Shown here one piece after another: positions 8,811 to 17,305 of a stretch of DNA of 64,000 bases. This stretch comes from DASWOJ01 sp964242325. Lineage in GTDB: Bacteria; Pseudomonadota; Alphaproteobacteria; Acetobacterales; Acetobacteraceae. The notes under the pieces are model-generated. The model ran no database searches and was not told the DNA's origin. It was given only the letters and a program-made list of their open reading frames with translations. How positions within the stretch are numbered: the first letter of the stretch is position 1; each line of letters starts with the position of its first letter. The stretch is from NCBI GenBank assembly GCA_964242325.1, contig CAXTCI010000003.1:1-64000 (forward strand), written 5' to 3'. A program made the position numbers and the translations under genes.

Positions 8811-9677
8811 ATGCTGGGCGACCTTTTCTCCTACCTCTACCAGTTTGCCGACGTCTTCGCCTTCTTGATCCTGTCGTCGGCTGGGCTTGCCATCGTGTTC
8901 GGCATGATGGGCGTCATCAACATGGCCCACGGCGAGTTCATCATGTGCGGGGCGTATGTCACCGTGGGCATGAGCCGGCTTGGGCTGCCCTTGGTGCTGT
9001 CCCAGCTTTGCGGCGCGCTGGTCGCCGGGCTGCTCGGCGTGGTGGCCGAGGTCGTCATCGTCCGGCGCTTCTACCAGCGCCCGGCCGCTACCTCGCTGGC
9101 TACCTGGGGACTAAGCCTGGTCGTCACGCAGGGGACGGTCCTGCTGCTCGGCTCCAGCCTGGCCGGGATCGGCACGCCGGTGGGCAGCTTCACCGTCGGC
9201 GAGTATTCCTTCTCGACGTATCGGATGGAGCTGTTCGGCGCATCGCTGGCAGTGCTGGCCTTCGTCTACATCGTCTTCATGCGCACCCAGTTCGGTGTTC
9301 TGGCCCGGGCCACGATGCAGCACGCGTCCATGGCGCGGGCGCTCGGGGTGCGGATCAACTGGGTGTATGCGCTCAGCTTCGGCCTGGGCACCGGGCTCGC
9401 CGGCCTGTGCGGCGGGCTTTACGCGCCCACGATGAGCCTGATCCCGACCATGGGGTCCTCCTTCGTGGTCGAGAGCTTCGTCACGGTGGTGATCGGCGGC
9501 GCCAACCTTCTGCTCGGCACCGCGCCCGCCGGCGTCCTGCTCGCCATCATCCGCACCGGCCTGAATGCCTGGCATGGCCAGATCGTCGGTCAGATCGGGA
9601 TGCTGCTCGCCGTCATCCTGGTCATCCGCGTCCTGCCCGATGGGATCACCGGCTGGGTCAACCGGCGTCTGCGCTGA
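8811..9677 (+). CDS. Amide/urea ABC transporter permease 1 (UrtB/LivH-like)
   Basis: Inner-membrane permease, 288 aa, about the length of LivH-type subunits. Visible landmarks are LAIVFGMMGVINMAHGEFIM near residue 25, the family's most conserved stretch, and an ALGVRINWVYALSFGLGTGLAG segment with an ESFVTVVIGGANLLLG loop near the C-terminus. Several hydrophobic helices are spread along the chain. It starts 28 bases after the binding-protein gene and the next permease follows after 14 bases, so they are surely one transcript. Confidence 0.92.
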   Translation: MLGDLFSYLYQFADVFAFLILSSAGLAIVFGMMGVINMAHGEFIMCGAYVTVGMSRLGLPLVLSQLCGALVAGLLGVVAEVVIVRRFYQRPAATSLATWGLSLVVTQGTVLLLGSSLAGIGTPVGSFTVGEYSFSTYRMELFGASLAVLAFVYIVFMRTQFGVLARATMQHASMARALGVRINWVYALSFGLGTGLAGLCGGLYAPTMSLIPTMGSSFVVESFVTVVIGGANLLLGTAPAGVLLAIIRTGLNAWHGQIVGQIGMLLAVILVIRVLPDGITGWVNRRLR

Positions 9678-9691
9678 ACGAGAGAACCCGC

Positions 9692-10753
9692 ATGCTCCAT
9701 CTCCTCAATGGTCCACAGACGCTAGGGACGGGACCGCGTTTCTGGGGCGGTTTCGCCGTCGTCCTCGCGCTGGCGCTTGCCTATCCGCTCGTGGCCGATC
9801 CCTACGATGTCGGCAACTTCGCCTACTTCCTAATTTGGATTTTCATGGCGCTCGGCCTGTGCCTCATGTGGGGCTATGGCGGCGTGATGTCGTTCGGGCA
9901 GACCTTCTTCTTCGGCATCTCCGGCTACTCCTATGGCGTCATCGCCATCAATCTCGGCGGGCGGGGCTTCTCGACGTTCGAAGCGCTCGCGCTCGCGGTG
10001 CTGCTGGCCGCCGCCGTGGCCGCCGTGCTCGGCTATTTCATGATCTGGGGCCGTGTCGGCGGCGTCTTCTTCGGAATCGTCACCTTGGCCTCGGCGCTCG
10101 TCCTGGCCTTCTTCCTCGGTCAAACGGCAGGGCCGGAATGGCGGATCGGCCGCGCCCGCCTGAACGGCTTCAACGGCATGAAGGGGATGAGGGCGCTCAA
10201 CATGCCATGGGGCGACCACACGCTCGTCTTCGACGGGGTCGCCCTCTACTTCCTGATGATCGGCATGCTGCTCGTCGTCTACCTCGGCCTGCGCATGCTG
10301 GTGAACTCCCGCTTCGGCAACGTGGTCGTCGCGATCCGCGAGGACGAGCAGCGCGCCGAGCTGCTCGGCTACGACGTCCGCAAGTATCGGCTGGCGACCT
10401 TCTGCATCGGCAGCGCGCTGGCCGGGCTGAGCGGCGCGCTTTATACCGCCTGGGGCCAGTTCATCACGCCGTCCAGCATCGGCCTGCCGTTCGCCGCAAT
10501 GCCGATCGTCTGGGTGTCATTCTCCGGGCGCCAGGACCTGACGGCGACGCTCGTCGGCACCTTCGTCTTCCTGTTCGCGTATCAGCTGCTCACCGTCTAC
10601 AGCCAGCAGGCCGCACTCGTGCTGACCGGGCTCCTGCTCCTGCTGACGGTGATGTATGTTCCGGAAGGCTTCGTGGTCGGCCTGGTCAAGCTGGTGAGCT
10701 GGCCGGCCCGGCGGCGGCACGCTTCGGTGCTCGCCACGCCGGCCGGGGAGTGA
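9692..10753 (+). CDS. Amide/urea ABC transporter permease 2 (UrtC/LivM-like)
   Basis: Inner-membrane permease, 353 aa. Landmarks of the LivM/UrtC family are GLCLMWGYGGVMSFGQTFFFGISGYSYG split over the first third, and IREDEQRAELLGYDVRKYR in the cytoplasmic loop that contacts the ATPase. SGALYTAWGQFITPSS follows in the C-terminal third. I use the ATG at 9692 because the upstream extension in this frame is the shadow of the preceding permease gene. The stop is 3 bases before the next start. Confidence 0.92.
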   Translation: MLHLLNGPQTLGTGPRFWGGFAVVLALALAYPLVADPYDVGNFAYFLIWIFMALGLCLMWGYGGVMSFGQTFFFGISGYSYGVIAINLGGRGFSTFEALALAVLLAAAVAAVLGYFMIWGRVGGVFFGIVTLASALVLAFFLGQTAGPEWRIGRARLNGFNGMKGMRALNMPWGDHTLVFDGVALYFLMIGMLLVVYLGLRMLVNSRFGNVVVAIREDEQRAELLGYDVRKYRLATFCIGSALAGLSGALYTAWGQFITPSSIGLPFAAMPIVWVSFSGRQDLTATLVGTFVFLFAYQLLTVYSQQAALVLTGLLLLLTVMYVPEGFVVGLVKLVSWPARRRHASVLATPAGE

Positions 10754-10756
10754 AAG

Positions 10757-11479
10757 GTGAAGCCGCTCCTGTCCGCCGATGGCGCGTCCAAGTCCTTCGG
10801 GGGCCTCGCCGCCGTGTCCGACGTGTCGCTCGATGTCGCGCAGGGTGACATCCACTGCCTGATCGGTCCGAACGGCGCCGGCAAGAGTACGCTGTTCCGC
10901 CTGATTGTCGGGACCTATCCGCCCACCGCCGGCCGTATCCGCTTCGACGGCGCCGACGTCACGGCCGAGCGGCCCTATCAGCGCGTCAAGCGCGGGATGA
11001 GCATCAAGATGCAGACGCCGTCGGTGTTCAAGGAGCTGCCGGTCCGGCAGAACGTGCACATCGCGCTGCAGCACCACGTCGCCCGGCATCAACTGCGGGC
11101 CGAGGAGGACCGGCTGCTCGCCCTGCTGAACCTCGGCGCCGACGCCGGCAAGCTCGCGGGACAGCTCGCCCACGGGCAGCAGCAATGGCTTGAGATCGGC
11201 ATGGCGCTGGCGTTGAAACCGAAGCTGCTGCTGCTCGACGAGCCGACCGCCGGCATGTCGCCGGAGGAGACGTTCCAGACTGGCGAACTCATCCTGCGCC
11301 TTAACGGCGAGGGCATGACGATGCTGGTGGTGGAACACGACATGGCGTTCGTGCGCCAAATCGCCAAGATGGTCACGGTGCTGCATTACGGGCGGGTGTT
11401 CGCGCGCGGCCCGATCGAGACGATCATCGCCGACCCGAACGTCGCCGAAATCTACCTAGGCCGCACCAATGAGCGCTGA
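10757..11479 (+). CDS. Amide/urea ABC transporter ATP-binding protein 1 (UrtD/LivG-like)
   Basis: Cytoplasmic ATPase, 240 aa. Walker A is GPNGAGKSTLF (near residue 37) and the Walker B region is LLLLDEPTAGMSP. The signature loop is GQLAHGQQQWLEIGMAL, where the canonical LSGG Ser-Gly is replaced by AHGQ, as is usual in LivG/UrtD proteins. A switch His is present in VVEHDMAFV. Its last 11 bases overlap the following ATPase gene, so the two subunits are probably made together and pair as a heterodimer. Confidence 0.93.
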   Translation: MKPLLSADGASKSFGGLAAVSDVSLDVAQGDIHCLIGPNGAGKSTLFRLIVGTYPPTAGRIRFDGADVTAERPYQRVKRGMSIKMQTPSVFKELPVRQNVHIALQHHVARHQLRAEEDRLLALLNLGADAGKLAGQLAHGQQQWLEIGMALALKPKLLLLDEPTAGMSPEETFQTGELILRLNGEGMTMLVVEHDMAFVRQIAKMVTVLHYGRVFARGPIETIIADPNVAEIYLGRTNER

Positions 11480-12179
11480 ACCGGTCCTCGACGTCACTGG
11501 CCTGTGGGCGCGCTACGGCGAGACGCCGATCCTGCAGGGGGTGGACCTTCGTGTCGCCAAGGGTGAGATCGTAAGCCTGATCGGCCGGAATGGGGTCGGC
11601 AAGACCACGACGATGCGCTGCCTGATCGGGTTGCTCAAGACGGCAGCCGGCTCGGTCCGGCTGCTCGGCCAGGATGTCACCGCGCTCCCGGCCGAGCGCC
11701 GCGCGCGGCTCGGCATGGGCTACATCCCGCAGGGCCGCCACGTCTTCCCGCGCATGACGGTGGATGAGAACCTGGCGGTCGGGCGCCTGATCGGCGGACG
11801 GCATGGGACGAAGCTGCCCGACCTGGTATTCGAGTCCTTTCCCCGCCTGAAGGAGCGGCGGCACCAGATCGCCGGCACCATGTCGGGCGGCGAGCAGCAG
11901 CAACTCGCGATCGGGCGGGCGCTGATCGGCAATCCATCGCTCATGCTGCTCGACGAGCCTTCGGAGGGCATCCAGCCCTCGATCGTCCAGTTGATCTGCG
12001 AGGCGCTGCGTTCGTTCTGCCGTGATCTCGGCACGACCATCCTGTTCGTCGAGCAGAACCTCGACACGATCCTATCCCTCAGCGACCGGTCCTATGTCAT
12101 GGAGAAGGGGCGTGTCGTCGCGACCATCCCGCCGGGGCAGGTGACGGCCGAGGAAGTCCGCCGGCATCTGATGCTGTGA
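11469..12179 (+). CDS. Amide/urea ABC transporter ATP-binding protein 2 (UrtE/LivF-like)
   Basis: Second ATPase of the importer, 236 aa. It opens with LDVTGLWARYGETPILQGV and has Walker A GRNGVGKTTTMR and signature MSGGEQQQLAIGRALIG. Walker B is LMLLDEPSEGIQPS and the switch region LFVEQNLD. The QGRHVFPRMTVDENL segment is typical of LivF/UrtE. It closes the five-gene importer, and no urease or further transport gene follows. The reading frame overlaps the upstream gene by 11 bases. Confidence 0.93.
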   Translation: MSAEPVLDVTGLWARYGETPILQGVDLRVAKGEIVSLIGRNGVGKTTTMRCLIGLLKTAAGSVRLLGQDVTALPAERRARLGMGYIPQGRHVFPRMTVDENLAVGRLIGGRHGTKLPDLVFESFPRLKERRHQIAGTMSGGEQQQLAIGRALIGNPSLMLLDEPSEGIQPSIVQLICEALRSFCRDLGTTILFVEQNLDTILSLSDRSYVMEKGRVVATIPPGQVTAEEVRRHLML

Positions 12180-12544
12180 TGGCGGAGGCCCGTCCGGCAG
12201 CATGCTGCACGGACCTGGCCGGTAATGCTGTTGAGTTGGCTGGCATGGTAATCATGCCCCTGACCTGATTCTCAAAGCCTGCCTTTGTACAGGTCGAGCC
12301 ACGACAGGCCAAACTGTGTCCCGCAGCAGAACCATCGGGTTGCCGACATCTTTAAGTTGGCTGCCAGCCGGCTTAGGAGGCGGGGCTGAGTTCGGTCAAC
12401 GGGCGAGATGACGACTCCATCGCCGTGCTATCAGGCGTCGCAGCCATGCTCAACCTGATGCCGGCCCGCGCCGAGTCAGAATGGACCGCCCGCACAGGCT
12501 AATTGCAAACATGAACCCGGCCGCAGTTCTCACAAGGAATTTCA
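12180..12544. other. Intergenic stretch without a clear gene
   Basis: 365 bases. A perfect inverted repeat GGCATG-N5-CATGCC lies at 12242-12258. The minus strand over about 12200-12312 reads KAGFENQVRGM, faintly like the ENQxRG motif of IS110-type transposases, but the match is too short to call. AAGGA at about 12534-12538 is the likely ribosome site of the next gene. I see no terminator after the importer operon. Confidence 0.5.
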
Positions 12545-14716
12545 TTGGCTTACGAAATCACTGTCGGCCCTCCCCAATTGACCATCAACGCGGGCGAGTG
12601 CGTGCTTGTCACCGAAACCGATGGCCAGGTGCGCCAGCCAAGCGACCGCGGGCTGTTCTACCGCGACACGCGCCTGATCAGCGGCTGGATCATCGAGGTC
12701 AACGGCCGGCCCTGGGAGCTTCTCAGCTCGGCGGCGACGAGCCACTTCGCAGTCCAGATCGTGCTGACGAACCCGGCGCTGCCGTCCGATGGGGACGAGC
12801 TGCCGCCGCGCAGCCTCAGCCTCACCGTATCGCGCATCCTGGGCCTTGGCGGCTTGCGCGAAACCTTGGTGCTGCGCAACCACAACCGGGCCGCGGTGCG
12901 CTTGGCGCTCACCGTCCAGCTCCGTTGCGACTTTGCCGACATCTTCGACGTGAAGTCGGGGCGGATCGTATCGCGCGGCGACACCGTCAGCCGCTGGTGC
13001 GCCGACGAAGGCCGGCTGGAAACGGTCCACACCAACGGCCGCTTCCGCCGGGGCGCTTCGGTCTGCCCGGCGGATGGTTCGCCCCGGCCGGACCTCCGCG
13101 ATGGTGCACTGAGCTTCGTTGCAGAACTGGCTCCCCAGGGCACCTGGTCGGCGGAGTTGTTGTATCAGGCCATTGACGGCGAGGAGCGGCTGAGAGCCCC
13201 GCGCGCGTCCTTCGCCGGGCAGGATGACTCCGAGCAGGCCCGCGCCCTGGAACGCTGGCGCTCGCAGGCCATCCGGTTGCGCACCCCGTATGCTCCGCTG
13301 CAAAGCCTATACGACCGCTCAGTGGACGACCTGGCGGCCCTTCGCCTGCCGTTAGAGGGCACGGACGCCACGCGTTTCGTGCCGGCTGCCGGCATTCCCT
13401 GGTTTGCCGCCCTGTTCGGGCGGGACAGCCTGATTACCGCCCTGCAGACCGTGGCCGTCTACCCCGCCTTCGCACAAGGCGCGCTGGAAATCCTGGCGCT
13501 GCACCAGGCGGACGGCACGGACGAGTCGCGCGACATGCAGCCTGGCAAGATGCCGCATGAGCTGAGACGGGGTGAGCTGTCCGAACTTGGCCTTGGACTC
13601 TACCGGCCGTATTACGGCACCGCCGACGCGACCTTGCTGTATCCCGTACTGCTGCATGACGCTTGGCGCTTTACCGGGGACAAGGGGCTGCTCGAAAAGC
13701 ACCTCGCAACGGCCGAGCGCTGCCTGGAGTGGATGGACCGTTACGGCGACCTGGACGGAGACGGCTTCCAGGAATACCAGCGCAAGGCGCATGGGGGCGC
13801 CGAAAACCAAAGCTGGAAAGACGCGGGCAACGGCGTCCTGGATGCCGACGGCGAGGATGTCCCGGCGCCGAAGGCCATGTGCGAGCTGCAGGGCTACGCT
13901 TATAACGCACTGCTCGGCATGGCCGAAATCTTCGAGGCGCTTGGCCGGCCGGAGCGGGCAGCCGACCTCCGCGGCAAGGCGGGCACCCTTTACGACCGCT
14001 TCAACGCCGCGTTCTGGGATGAGGAGCAGCAGTTCTACGCCCTGTGCCTGGACCCGGCGAAGCGCCGGGTCATGAGCGTGGCCTCCAACCCCGGCCACCT
14101 TCTATGGTCGGGCATCGTCCCGCCGGAACGGGCGCGGCTGGTCGTCCAGCGCCTGCTGGCGCCGGACATGTGGAGCGGCTGGGGCATACGCACGCTCTCG
14201 TCCGCCCACCCGGCATACAATCCGCTCGACTACCAGCTCGGCGCGGTGTGGCCGCACGACAACGGGCTGATCGCACTGGGCTTCAAGCGTTACGGCTTCC
14301 ATGACGAGGCGGCACAGGTCGCCAAGGGACTGATCGACGCGGGATGCCGCTTTCTGCTGAGCCGCCTGCCTGAGGTATTTGCCGGCATCAGCCGGGAGGA
14401 CTCGCCTTTTCCGGTTCAATACCTCGGGGCGAACGTGCCGCAGGCGTGGGCGGCCGGGTCGGTGTTCTGCTTCGTCCGCGCGTTGATCGGCGCGAACGTC
14501 GATGTTGACGACGGTATCCTATACATCGACCCGTTCCTGCCGGAGTGGCTTCCCGAGCTGCGGCTCGATGGCATCCTTTTTGGGACGCAGAGCATCGGTG
14601 TAAGGGTCTGGCGCGAGCATGGAAGAACCGAGGCCGAACTCACCAGTGGCAGCGACATCCAACTAATGCGCCGACCCTTCAGGAAGGCGTTCGGCCAGTC
14701 CGGGCGGCAGCCATAA
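12545..14716 (+). CDS. Amylo-alpha-1,6-glucosidase / glycogen debranching-type enzyme
   Basis: Cytoplasmic glycoside hydrolase, 723 aa. Residues about 1-210 form the N-terminal beta-sandwich domain of bacterial debranching enzymes (GECVLVTETDGQV, PSDRGLFYRDTRLISGW). The rest is an alpha/alpha-toroid GH63/GH133-like catalytic domain with AAGIPWFAALFGRDSLIT, ENQSWKDAGNGVLDADG and LDYQLGAVWPHDNGLIALG; the acidic residues in KDAGN and WPHDN are probably functional. The start is a TTG at 12545 preceded by AAGGA. It stands alone between an importer operon and the convergent tcu operon, with no other glycogen genes near. Related proteins act on trehalose, mannosylglycerate or other alpha-glucosides, so the substrate is uncertain. 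Confidence 0.85.
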   Translation: MAYEITVGPPQLTINAGECVLVTETDGQVRQPSDRGLFYRDTRLISGWIIEVNGRPWELLSSAATSHFAVQIVLTNPALPSDGDELPPRSLSLTVSRILGLGGLRETLVLRNHNRAAVRLALTVQLRCDFADIFDVKSGRIVSRGDTVSRWCADEGRLETVHTNGRFRRGASVCPADGSPRPDLRDGALSFVAELAPQGTWSAELLYQAIDGEERLRAPRASFAGQDDSEQARALERWRSQAIRLRTPYAPLQSLYDRSVDDLAALRLPLEGTDATRFVPAAGIPWFAALFGRDSLITALQTVAVYPAFAQGALEILALHQADGTDESRDMQPGKMPHELRRGELSELGLGLYRPYYGTADATLLYPVLLHDAWRFTGDKGLLEKHLATAERCLEWMDRYGDLDGDGFQEYQRKAHGGAENQSWKDAGNGVLDADGEDVPAPKAMCELQGYAYNALLGMAEIFEALGRPERAADLRGKAGTLYDRFNAAFWDEEQQFYALCLDPAKRRVMSVASNPGHLLWSGIVPPERARLVVQRLLAPDMWSGWGIRTLSSAHPAYNPLDYQLGAVWPHDNGLIALGFKRYGFHDEAAQVAKGLIDAGCRFLLSRLPEVFAGISREDSPFPVQYLGANVPQAWAAGSVFCFVRALIGANVDVDDGILYIDPFLPEWLPELRLDGILFGTQSIGVRVWREHGRTEAELTSGSDIQLMRRPFRKAFGQSGRQP

Positions 14717-14767
14717 CTCGGTTTGTCATGCGACGTGACGAAGCAGGGAAGGGCGCTTGGGGTGCGC

Positions 14768-16069
14768 TCAGGTCATCGCCGCCGCGGCCTCCACAACCGG
14801 AGCCGTCCGGCGCGAGGCGATCACCGCAGCTAGGCTGACTGCGGCCGCGAACGACAGCCATAGCGCCGGCGAAGCCCGGTCCCCGGTCCAGCCGATCAGC
14901 GCCGTGGACACCAGCGGCGTGAAGCCGCCGAACACCGCCGTCGCCAGGCTGAATGCCAGCGAGAACCCGGCCGTGCGGACCTGCGGCGGCATGATCTCCG
15001 CCAGCAGCGGGATCATCGCCCCATTATACAGGCCGAAGAACGAGGAGAACAGCAGCACCACCGCCAGCAGCTTGCCGAAGCTCGGTGCGGCCACCAGCCA
15101 GACCAGGCAGGGATAGGACACCAGAAGGGTCACGACCGGCACCAAGAACAACAGCGGGTAACGGCCGATCCGGTCGCTGATCGCCCCGCCGACCGGCAGC
15201 CAGATGAAGTTGCTGAACCCGACCAGCAAGGTCACGACCAGCACTCCGAACGAATCCATGTGCAGCGCCTCACGCCCATAGGTCGGGGTGTAGGCGGTGA
15301 TGAGATAAAATGTCGTCGTCGTCAGCACCGACAGGCCCATGCCGGTCAGCACCAGCCCCCAGTTCGCTCCCAGCATCCGGAACACATCGCCGACCGAGTG
15401 TGCCTTGTGCTGCATCCGCCGGAACGCCTCCGTCTCGTCCAGGGAGCGGCGCAGCCACAGGATCAGCGGGATGATGGCGCAGCCGATCAGCAGCGGTATG
15501 CGCCAGCCGAAGCTGCTCATCTGCTCCAGCGTCAGCGACCCGGTCAGCGCCACGCCGATTAGTGCGGCGATGATGACCGCGACCTGCTGGCTCGCCGACT
15601 GCCAGGAGCAGTAAAAGCCGCGGTGCCCCGGCGTCGCAATCTCCGCCAGGTAGATCGACACGCCGCCCAGCTCCGCACCGGCGGAGAAGCCCTGCAGCAG
15701 CCGCCCCGCCACGATGACGAGCGGCGCCGCAATGCCGATGGTGGCATAGCCCGGCGTGACCGCGATGGTCAGCGTGCCCACCGCCATCATGGCAAGTGTC
15801 ACAATAAGGCCCTTCCGCCGGCCCACCCGGTCAATGTAGGCCCCCAGGAAGATCGCCCCCAACGGACGCATCAGGAACCCGACGCCGAAGGTCGCCAGGG
15901 ACAGCATCAGCGACGCGAGCGGGTCGCCCGACGGAAAGAACACCCGGCCGATGTAGGCGGCATAGTAGCCGTAAACGAAGAAGTCGTACTGCTCCAGGAA
16001 ATTGCCGCTGGCGACGCGGATCACGTCGCCGATGCGCTTCTGCCGTTCGGCTGGAGTCAAGTCGGACAT
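14768..16069 (-). CDS. tcuC: MFS tricarballylate/citrate:proton symporter
   Basis: Inner-membrane transporter, 433 aa with about 12 hydrophobic segments, of the metabolite:H+ symporter (MHS) family. Diagnostic stretches are ASGNFLEQYDFFVYGYYA at the first helix, FLMRPLGAIFLGAYIDRVGR between helices 2 and 3, and GRLLQGFSAGAELGG. The MHS family also takes citrate, proline/betaine and dicarboxylates; the tricarballylate call comes from tcuA and tcuB directly upstream in the same operon, 42 bases away. It would import tricarballylate, a chelating citrate analogue. Confidence 0.88.
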   Translation of the reverse strand: MSDLTPAERQKRIGDVIRVASGNFLEQYDFFVYGYYAAYIGRVFFPSGDPLASLMLSLATFGVGFLMRPLGAIFLGAYIDRVGRRKGLIVTLAMMAVGTLTIAVTPGYATIGIAAPLVIVAGRLLQGFSAGAELGGVSIYLAEIATPGHRGFYCSWQSASQQVAVIIAALIGVALTGSLTLEQMSSFGWRIPLLIGCAIIPLILWLRRSLDETEAFRRMQHKAHSVGDVFRMLGANWGLVLTGMGLSVLTTTTFYLITAYTPTYGREALHMDSFGVLVVTLLVGFSNFIWLPVGGAISDRIGRYPLLFLVPVVTLLVSYPCLVWLVAAPSFGKLLAVVLLFSSFFGLYNGAMIPLLAEIMPPQVRTAGFSLAFSLATAVFGGFTPLVSTALIGWTGDRASPALWLSFAAAVSLAAVIASRRTAPVVEAAAAMT

Positions 16070-16111
16070 GATTCCTCCTGGTCCCCGCCCCTTTGCGGGG
16101 TCGGAGCAGTG

Positions 16112-17305
16112 TTAGCGGGCCGGCGTAGCTGCGGCGACGACATGCGGCTTGGGATCGCTTGCGCCGGGCCGCTCGATGGCATGGCGGATCAGCGCGCCAG
16201 TGCGGTAGATCCCATGCACGAACTTGCTGTATGGCATCGTTACGAAAAACGCCAGCACGAAGCCGAGGTGGACCGCGAGCACCGTCCCCATCGCCCCGGT
16301 GGCCCGGACGGCCAGCAGCAGCTCCCCGGTCACGCCGATCAGCAGCAGCAGCAGCAGCAGCCCGGCGTCCGCCCCCAGCAGGTTGCGCGCCTGTGGCTCC
16401 TGGTCGCCGGCCAGCTTCATCCAGAACAGCCCGGCGGTCCCCGCAATCAGCCCGGCGCCCCCCACGGTGCCCAGCAGCACCGGCAGGCTCCAGAACCGGT
16501 AGGGCGCCGCCCAGCCCAGCAGGTGGTCATACACCGTCGCCGTGGAGGTCGAGGCGAAGCACAGCAGGAAGCCATAGGCCATCAGGTGATGGAACCAGCG
16601 CCGCTGCGTGGAGAAGCTGGCGTCGGTGTCGTTGCAGCCGTGCCCGCCACCGCCGAGATAACGCAGCGTCGCCGCATCACGCAGCGCCTGCAGCAGCGGG
16701 CGGCCCTGCGCCAGCTCCGCCGCCCGGCCGCCGGTATCGCGCCAGAACCGCGCGAAGCCGATCCCGAGCGCCAGGATGGAGAACAGGAACGTCACGGACG
16801 CCACGCCGACCATCACGCCATACGGCACCACGTTGTAGAAGCCGGCACCGGGAACCACCGGCTGCGGCCCGAACAGCACGGCGCGGCGCTGCAGCAGCAT
16901 GGCCAGCAGCAGCACGCCGCCAACCCCCGCCGCCATCGCCAGTGACATCACCAGCCCATTGCGCCGATACAGCGCCGCCAAGGGACCGGGCCAGGCGTAT
17001 TGCGCGTAGCTTTCGCTGCGCACCTCGGCCAGCACGCGCGGCACGTTGATGCCGAACTCATGCGGCGGCGCATACTGGCAGGCGTAGTAGCAGCCACGGC
17101 AGGAGTGGCAGAGGTTGGCGAGGTAGTTCAGGTCGCCGCCAGTGAACTCGCGCCGCAGCTCCATCGCCGGGAACACGGCGCAGTAGCCCTCGCAGTAGCG
17201 GCAGGCGTTGCAGACCTCCATCGCACGTCGGGCTTCCAGCACCGCCGGCGTTTCTTCCGGGATCGCCTCTCCGGCGGCCAGCCTGGTCAGGTCAATTGCT
17301 TGCAT
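16112..17305 (-). CDS. tcuB: Tricarballylate utilisation iron-sulfur/b-type electron transfer protein
   Basis: Membrane-linked electron carrier, 397 aa, thought to re-oxidise the flavin of TcuA and pass electrons to the quinone pool. Two cysteine clusters for 4Fe-4S centres are visible: Cys32, 35, 38, 42 (CNACRYCEGYC) and Cys66, 69, 72, 76 (CHSCRGCYYAC). The rest holds several hydrophobic helices with histidines (RRWFHHLMAYG, YDHLLGW) that could bind heme b. Its start overlaps the tcuA stop by 14 bases. The 397-aa length is full for the family. Confidence 0.93.
   Translation of the reverse strand: MQAIDLTRLAAGEAIPEETPAVLEARRAMEVCNACRYCEGYCAVFPAMELRREFTGGDLNYLANLCHSCRGCYYACQYAPPHEFGINVPRVLAEVRSESYAQYAWPGPLAALYRRNGLVMSLAMAAGVGGVLLLAMLLQRRAVLFGPQPVVPGAGFYNVVPYGVMVGVASVTFLFSILALGIGFARFWRDTGGRAAELAQGRPLLQALRDAATLRYLGGGGHGCNDTDASFSTQRRWFHHLMAYGFLLCFASTSTATVYDHLLGWAAPYRFWSLPVLLGTVGGAGLIAGTAGLFWMKLAGDQEPQARNLLGADAGLLLLLLLIGVTGELLLAVRATGAMGTVLAVHLGFVLAFFVTMPYSKFVHGIYRTGALIRHAIERPGASDPKPHVVAAATPAR

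Noticed and set aside
12200..12312. Possible IS110 transposase trace (ENQVRG)
   Set aside because: Only about six residues match, with no flanking motif or inverted ends.
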